64,000 bases of DNA from Selaginella moellendorffii (Eukaryota > Streptophyta > Lycopodiopsida > Selaginellales > Selaginellaceae): contig NW_003314331.1 of NCBI RefSeq assembly GCF_000143415.4, positions 766,030-830,029 of the forward strand. The letters run 5' to 3'. The notes beneath the pieces are model-generated. The model made no database searches, was not told where the DNA came from, and saw only the letters and a program-made list of their open reading frames with translations. A program made the position numbers and the translations under genes. This document shows, in pieces, positions 58,682 through 64,000 of the stretch. The number at the start of each line of letters is the position of its first letter. The stretch's first letter is position 1.

Positions 58682-59655
58682 GCCCCAAAATGGGGCTGAA
58701 AGAGTGTTATATGGTAGTGGTTAAAGCGGAAGTTCAATAGGCATAACATATTTGGACTAAAAGTTCCAACTCAGAAAATTGAGAGCAAAAGTGGAACTCT
58801 CAATAAAGTGCTCAAGGAACGATCACAAAGCAATTAATAAGCAAGTCTTCAAAAAGGGATACAAAAGGGACCAACACAATACAAGTGTCATGACATACAG
58901 AAGTATTGAGATGGAATCTGAGATAGAGTCTAAGAAGGAGTCTGTGATGGAGTCCAAGACCGCATTTGAGATTGAAATTGAGACCAAGACCAGATCCGAG
59001 ACCAAGTTTGACTCTAAGGGTGAAAGCCCAAAGCAATCATCTTCCAAACCTTATGGGGTTTAGTGAGTCTCTATAAGATAGTAAAAGGAGGATTTTAATG
59101 GAGTCAGTTTGGCCAGAAAAAGCCAGTGTGACTAAGGAAGATTACACTTACGTGGTGGGTGATGATATAACCACTGAAGAGTCCAATGCTAAAGTGAACA
59201 TAAATGAATAAGTGGGATAAATTGGTGAAGTATTTAAGAGCTAGCTCTAACTCCTCTAGGAGATCAAATGATCGATGCTTCCAATCCAAGTATGGGTGGC
59301 ACTACTTACTTAGATACTTCGCATAGCTCATTGGAACCTCACTCTAGCCACATAACTAGGGCACCTTAGTGGCAGAAGGTGGAGGAATACCCATAAACCT
59401 CATATAGGGCCATGGTATTTTGAAATGTCATCTTAAAGCCCCAAACTGTGGAAGAGGAATCATCCTTTTGCATAGTGATGAAAGATATAATAATGTGATG
59501 AGGAAGTCCTAGAAGTCAATGGGATTTAGTGGTCGGGCTTTTGAGCCTTGACCTAGTGGTAATTTTTGTGAGCACTATTGTGGATGAAGAGGGACTTGAT
59601 GGTTATTAAAGAGATATTAAGAAAGGGTGTTCTCCATGTTTAAAAGCCTAAAATG
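58682..59655 (+). repeat. Degraded family-1 LTR
   Basis: Alignable to 42340-43700 in order, with the minisatellite reduced to about 100 bp (58905-59005) and the GGGTGAAAGCCCAAAGC block retained at 59009. A 37-bp inverted piece of the LTR end lies at 59666-59702. Confidence 0.75.
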
Positions 59656-59719
59656 TATGTGTAAAAAATTATTTTTTCCATTCTACTTTAGTTACTTAAC
59701 CCCAGCAGGCACCGCCGAG

Positions 59720-60664
59720 GTGTTTTAACAGGGGCAGAGATCTGAGATCAGGGGAAGCAGATAACAGTTCCGAACAGTCACCTTGTTCAAACCTCGATAG
59801 TCGATAACTAGCCACAAACTCCCATCCTTCTTCTTGACAAAGAAGACAGGCGCTCCAGTTGGGGACTGCGAATGCTAAATGTGGAATTGGTGGTGGCTTT
59901 GATAAAAGGTGGTGAGGAGCTTGATAAAGAAGAAAAATGATTTTTATTCGGGGAGTCCAAACAGACAGCTCCTACTCTGTTTGGACAAGGTCATTTCCCA
60001 ATTGCAACAGAGGTGGACCTTGAGGCAGAGTGAATTCGAGCAGTCGGGGAGGCTTCTTGGGACACACAGCTACTTTGTGATTAGGATTAGCATAATAGAG
60101 GCAAAGATTCTGAGATACTCGATGTTGCTTCTCAGCAGGACTTAGCTTCCCTCTTATGAGTCAAGGAGTACCAGAAATATCCATCAGGACTGGAGCAGTA
60201 GGTTCAGGAGTATGCCCCGAAGACTCAAGATGGGATTCTTGAGCCTAGGATGGGAAAACGACGGCACAACGACTTTCCTGACGACGTTCAAAGAGACAAT
60301 TGTCACATTAAATAGCTTTTTTAATGGCGTCTGACAGGTCTGTGGGATCCTCCATGGTGAGCAAAAAATCCTTGACACCATTGTTGAGGCCGAAATGAAA
60401 TTGATCAATCAGGGCCCGCTCATCCCACTGAGTGTCCAAGGCAAGGAGTTGGAACTCCGCAGCATAGATCGAGGTAGGACGAGACCCCTGAGAGAGACGT
60501 CTCATCTTTGTGGTGGCAACCCAAACCCGATCCGTCTTGCCAAAATATGCTTCAAACTTCTCTTTGAACAACTGAAGGACTATTAGCTCCGGAACCACGA
60601 CCCCTTTCATGCTCTTCTCCAGGAGAGGAAAAAACCATGACAAAGCTGCACCTTCGAGCAACAT
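59720..60664 (-). pseudogene. Ty3 (Tf2-like) gag, knuckle and RT start fragment
   Basis: From 60664 the minus strand encodes gag (MLLEGAALSWFFPLLEKS, KTDRVWVATTKMRRLSQGSR, ALDTQWDERALIDQFHFGL), then a damaged knuckle (CLYYANPNHKVAVCP, where the second Cys is Tyr). The protease is mostly deleted, and the RT start [13 protein letters not shown]...[14 protein letters not shown] follows near 59880-59770. It is a different lineage from the chromovirus and family-2 gags. Some further gag N-terminal sequence extends to about 60900. Confidence 0.8.
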
Positions 60665-60899
60665 CCCAATCGCGCCAATTTGAGACTCAAGAGTGGGGTA
60701 CTGCCAATGTTAAAGTGCGAAGATCAGCTCCATCTAGTTCAGGAATCCGCAAAGCTCCGAACGCTTGCCTGAGGACTTTGTCGGGAAACTCACCTTCGGT
60801 TCAGGAACTCTGCTTGATCCTTAAGCTGAAAGTGAAGCAAGCTCCTATTACATGTGAAGAAGGGCTGCCTTCAGCTTAGTATTCTCATACTGGACTTTT

Positions 60900-63557
60900 G
60901 TAAGGACTTCGGCCAAGGAATCAAGATGGTTTGCAAACCATCGGCAAAGAAAAAAAAAAGGGGGGGAAAAAGGAAAATGCAATCAAACAATCAAGACAAG
61001 CTAAAGCAAAAGCAAAAAGCACAATCTGAATCAAACTGTCAAGACCCCCAACAAGATCAAGGCTGGAAAATGTGGAAGACAAAGAGAAAAGCTAGTGGAG
61101 ACGAAAAAAAAGCCTTAGATTGGTGTTGATTCAAATTGTGGAGAAATGGAACAAAGCTAACCTATATATATTATAGGTTGATGAAGCTCCACCACTCTTA
61201 GATTGAGGACGGCCTAAATATAGTTGAGGTCGAGGAGGTGCCACATCATCATCAGGATTGTGGTTCGAGAATTAGGAATCATATGGGAAATCAAAGAGTC
61301 AGGAATAGGGAAGTGTCTTGAGAGTCAGGAATGTGGTCTACGGGTCAGGAATCTGGCAAGAGTCAAGAATGTGGTAAGAATTGGGGGATTCTTGACATAA
61401 ATTATGTAAAAAATGCATCAACTTAAATGAGTTAAGATAACTTCTTTGTCTGACACGGATGCGCTACCAACTCAGACACCTTCCGGCCATTGCCGACAAA
61501 GAAATAGCCAATGGATTTAGCCACCCTTGTTGCTCTAGGTGTCACCCAACTTACAAAAATGTGATATACCTCTACCTACAAGGATATAGAGAGAGAAGCC
61601 AGAGGCCCCAACCATCATAAGTAAAGAAACCAAACTTGTTAGTAAGGTTAAAATAGACTACTGTAAACAGGCAATTAGAGTTGTTTGCAAGGTCATGCCC
61701 TTTGTACAGAATAAGGAATATCAATAAAGAGGCAGGTGATGTGACCAGTCGACAGTAGCTACCCTATGACTAAAGATTTCACCATTCACACAAAGTGCCG
61801 AAGCTAGTGTGTGTATACTAACTCAAACTTAATGATTAATAGATGGACAATATCAAAGTCAAAGACAATGATATCTTAGAGACTTGATTATCAAGGATTA
61901 AAGTTTAGATTAAAACACAAAAGTATTCCAAATAAGTTATCATATGATACACTAGAATTATAGTATAAGAACCACCACGATCACTATAGTTGGAAAATAT
62001 AGGATTTACTATCTAACAAAATTCAATAGCCAGTGTATCATTAATAAAACTTAACTATCAAAGATTTCATATAGCATGCTAAATAATTTATAAAAGACTA
62101 TTGAAAGAATACAAAGTATCACCAATTAGCAAGCAAGATGCTCGTGAAAGTTTCACTCGAAGGAAATAACATCCTAAACTATCAAAACTAATTAAAGCAA
62201 CAATCAACAAAACAAAATGAATGTTGCAAAACTAATAAACATAGCATTCATATTAATTATTGCACTAACTAATCTAAATAAATTCCAGTCACAATAAAAA
62301 GGAACTCAAGTTGCTTAAGCAAGCGTTAGCAATATCCTAGTGATATCTCAAACCCAAAAGACCAATCCAAAAAAAACCACAAAAAATTTGTAGTAATGCG
62401 AAAGCCATAAGCTATCAAAGAGAATAACTAACTATCATAAAAGATTATCAATTATCTCATTAATAGAGAGATGCATAATTATTATCGAAGAAAGAATTTA
62501 CCATCCCGAAGAACGACAAATCATTTTAGATAATAGTCAATCATCACCAATGATTACCAGATGCAAATATTAATATTAACATAAGTTATGAGCCTGAATG
62601 CCTTTCCTAACAACTTCTAACAAATGGACCATAAGTATGAAAACTCAAGGAACCAAATGCTTAAAGAAGCATATAGCCAAATCTTGCTTAACAATGATCA
62701 TAAGTTTCACATAAACCAATTTCAATGCTAAAAAAAATATCATGGTATAACCCACAACATTCTCTTCAACACATCCATAAGCTAAACTTCATAATAACAA
62801 CACGAATGAAAAGGATATTTAAATCAATCCAAAAGCTAAGCATAACAAAGCTATGCTCAATAAATGATCCGTAAACGATCCTCCATGAATCCATCTATAG
62901 CTAAACGTAACTCACTTCATAACAAGCACAAGAAGAATCATCAATGATCAATATAATTTCAACTCAAATCCAATAAATAATTAAACATTCCAATATCAAT
63001 TATTAGCTCTTCTTCTCATAAAGCTAGCATAGCCTACGACAATATCACTTTTCAAGGAAAAGTTAAAACTCAACCCCTACTAAACAATCTCATCTAGAAT
63101 ACAACTAACTTAATTTGCCACTCAGCTTGTTTGAACGCTAACATAGTTGCTAATTAACAAATGCATGAATGCCAATAACACAAAGCTACAACCAAATCAT
63201 TAACACTATCTACATCAAAACTAATGAAACTCAATATCAATTTTATGGACATCTCTTCCCACTTAAATATCAATATCAAGGGCATTATTTTAATGCCATT
63301 AACACCATAACAAAACTAAAAGAAAGTAATGCCACCCAAAACTTTCTAACAACTAAGCTAACCAAAGTTTAAAATACTTTACTCAGTATCCAAGATTAAT
63401 TCTTTAACAAAACTCAGTTATGGATAACACTTCATCAAGGAGTGAATCACCATATCCAAGATGCATCAAAATCCAACACCATGGACTAAACGTAATCAAA
63501 TGATATCAACAAAGGTAAAATTGATAAGCCAACATGGAAAACCCATGTAAATCTAAC
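60900..63557. other. AT-rich region, no recognisable gene
   Basis: A 91-residue frame at 60854-61129 is Lys/Gln-rich low complexity. Near 61449-61490 the minus strand has a tRNA-A-box-like TGTCTGAGTTGGTAGCGC but no B box. Otherwise nothing recognisable. Confidence 0.5.
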
Positions 63558-64000
63558 TGTAATGGTTTTTGCCCTTTATCCTATGGTGATTTACCATACA
63601 ATAACACCACGAAGCAGAACCTAAACCCTCTTTATGCCACATGACACATGCCACGTGTCATATGCCACGTGTCCAAAGGACAATGGTGCAGAACCTGAGG
63701 TTTAGGGCCTTGGGCCACTAAACAAAGGAATGATGCCAAACTCCCAAGCATAGAGCCAAGGAGTGACGAAACTGGACCATGGAGCAACTCTCAAGCATAC
63801 AGCCCAAGGAGCGAAGGGGCAAAAGCCTGGAGTGACTTGGAATAGTCTTAGAGCAACTAGCATCCCAATGCCAGGACCAGCATGCAAAACGGAGCCAAAC
63901 TGAGTCTGGCGCTATTTTGGAGTCGGGAGTTAAACTATGCTTTAGGTTGGTTGGCCATGCCCGACCTACCCACTATCCCTACTATATATTTGGAACCCCC
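63558..64000 (-). repeat. Family-3 LTR, truncated by window end
   Basis: Starts TGTAATGGTTTTTGCCC, with the TTATCCTATGG stem-loop, the CACGTG-rich stretch near 63650 and the CACTATCCCTACTATA block at the window end. Confidence 0.8.

Noticed and set aside
61449-61490. tRNA-like A box on the minus strand
   Set aside because: No B box or cloverleaf can be completed; not enough for a tRNA or SINE call.

Overview
The window is transposon-packed plant nuclear DNA. I found no convincing host gene. The evidence for a vascular plant is: LTR elements primed by initiator tRNA-Met, TG...CA LTRs with 5-bp target duplications, a chromodomain Ty3 element, a Cassandra-type TRIM carrying 5S rRNA sequence, and genes with roughly 50-bp GT-AG introns. 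The lack of host genes over 64 kb suggests a large genome, possibly a fern or other seed-free vascular plant; that lineage is a guess.

Layout. 1-9510: a minus-strand tandem array (LTR, internal, LTR, internal) of a non-coding LTR family, here called family 1. Its 1.75-kb LTRs contain a CTCGGA-type minisatellite. 9511-20017: a decayed chromovirus on the minus strand (gag, protease, RT, RNase H, integrase, chromodomain). Its gag is split at 13857-18094 by a second, palindromic retroelement that has its two LTRs head to head and is flanked by a near-perfect 5-bp duplication. 20046-21090: a 5'-truncated LTR plus primer-binding site of a third family.

24000-39200 is the most unusual part. A decayed Mutator-like transposase with a SWIM zinc finger (minus strand, 25299-28645) lies divergently, across a 100-N assembly gap, from a multi-exon gene (plus strand, 30101-33372). 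That gene encodes a ParB-like domain and a beta-class DNA amino-methyltransferase domain. A small CPIC zinc-finger ORF lies at each outer flank, and an inverted repeat of about 250 bp lies at 24064-24278 and 35515-35782. A second SWIM transposase follows at 36386-38960 and a third, more decayed one at 53640-55560. All are pseudogenes, mostly broken by stop codons explainable as C-to-T changes.

39900-51110 is a four-layer nest: an old LTR, a solo LTR (TSD TAATA), a complete family-1 element (42310-50424, TSD CAGAA), and a Cassandra TRIM (46777-47322, TSD TTGAA). 51110-64000 holds degraded LTR pieces, a Merlin transposase, Ty3 gag/pol fragments, a LINE fragment and long AT-rich stretches without recognisable genes.

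Functionally, the retroelements all appear to use the same primer tRNA and share an LTR promoter-like block. The methyltransferase gene beside a transposase raises the possibility of a transposon that modified DNA. That link is inference and depends on a gap of unknown size.
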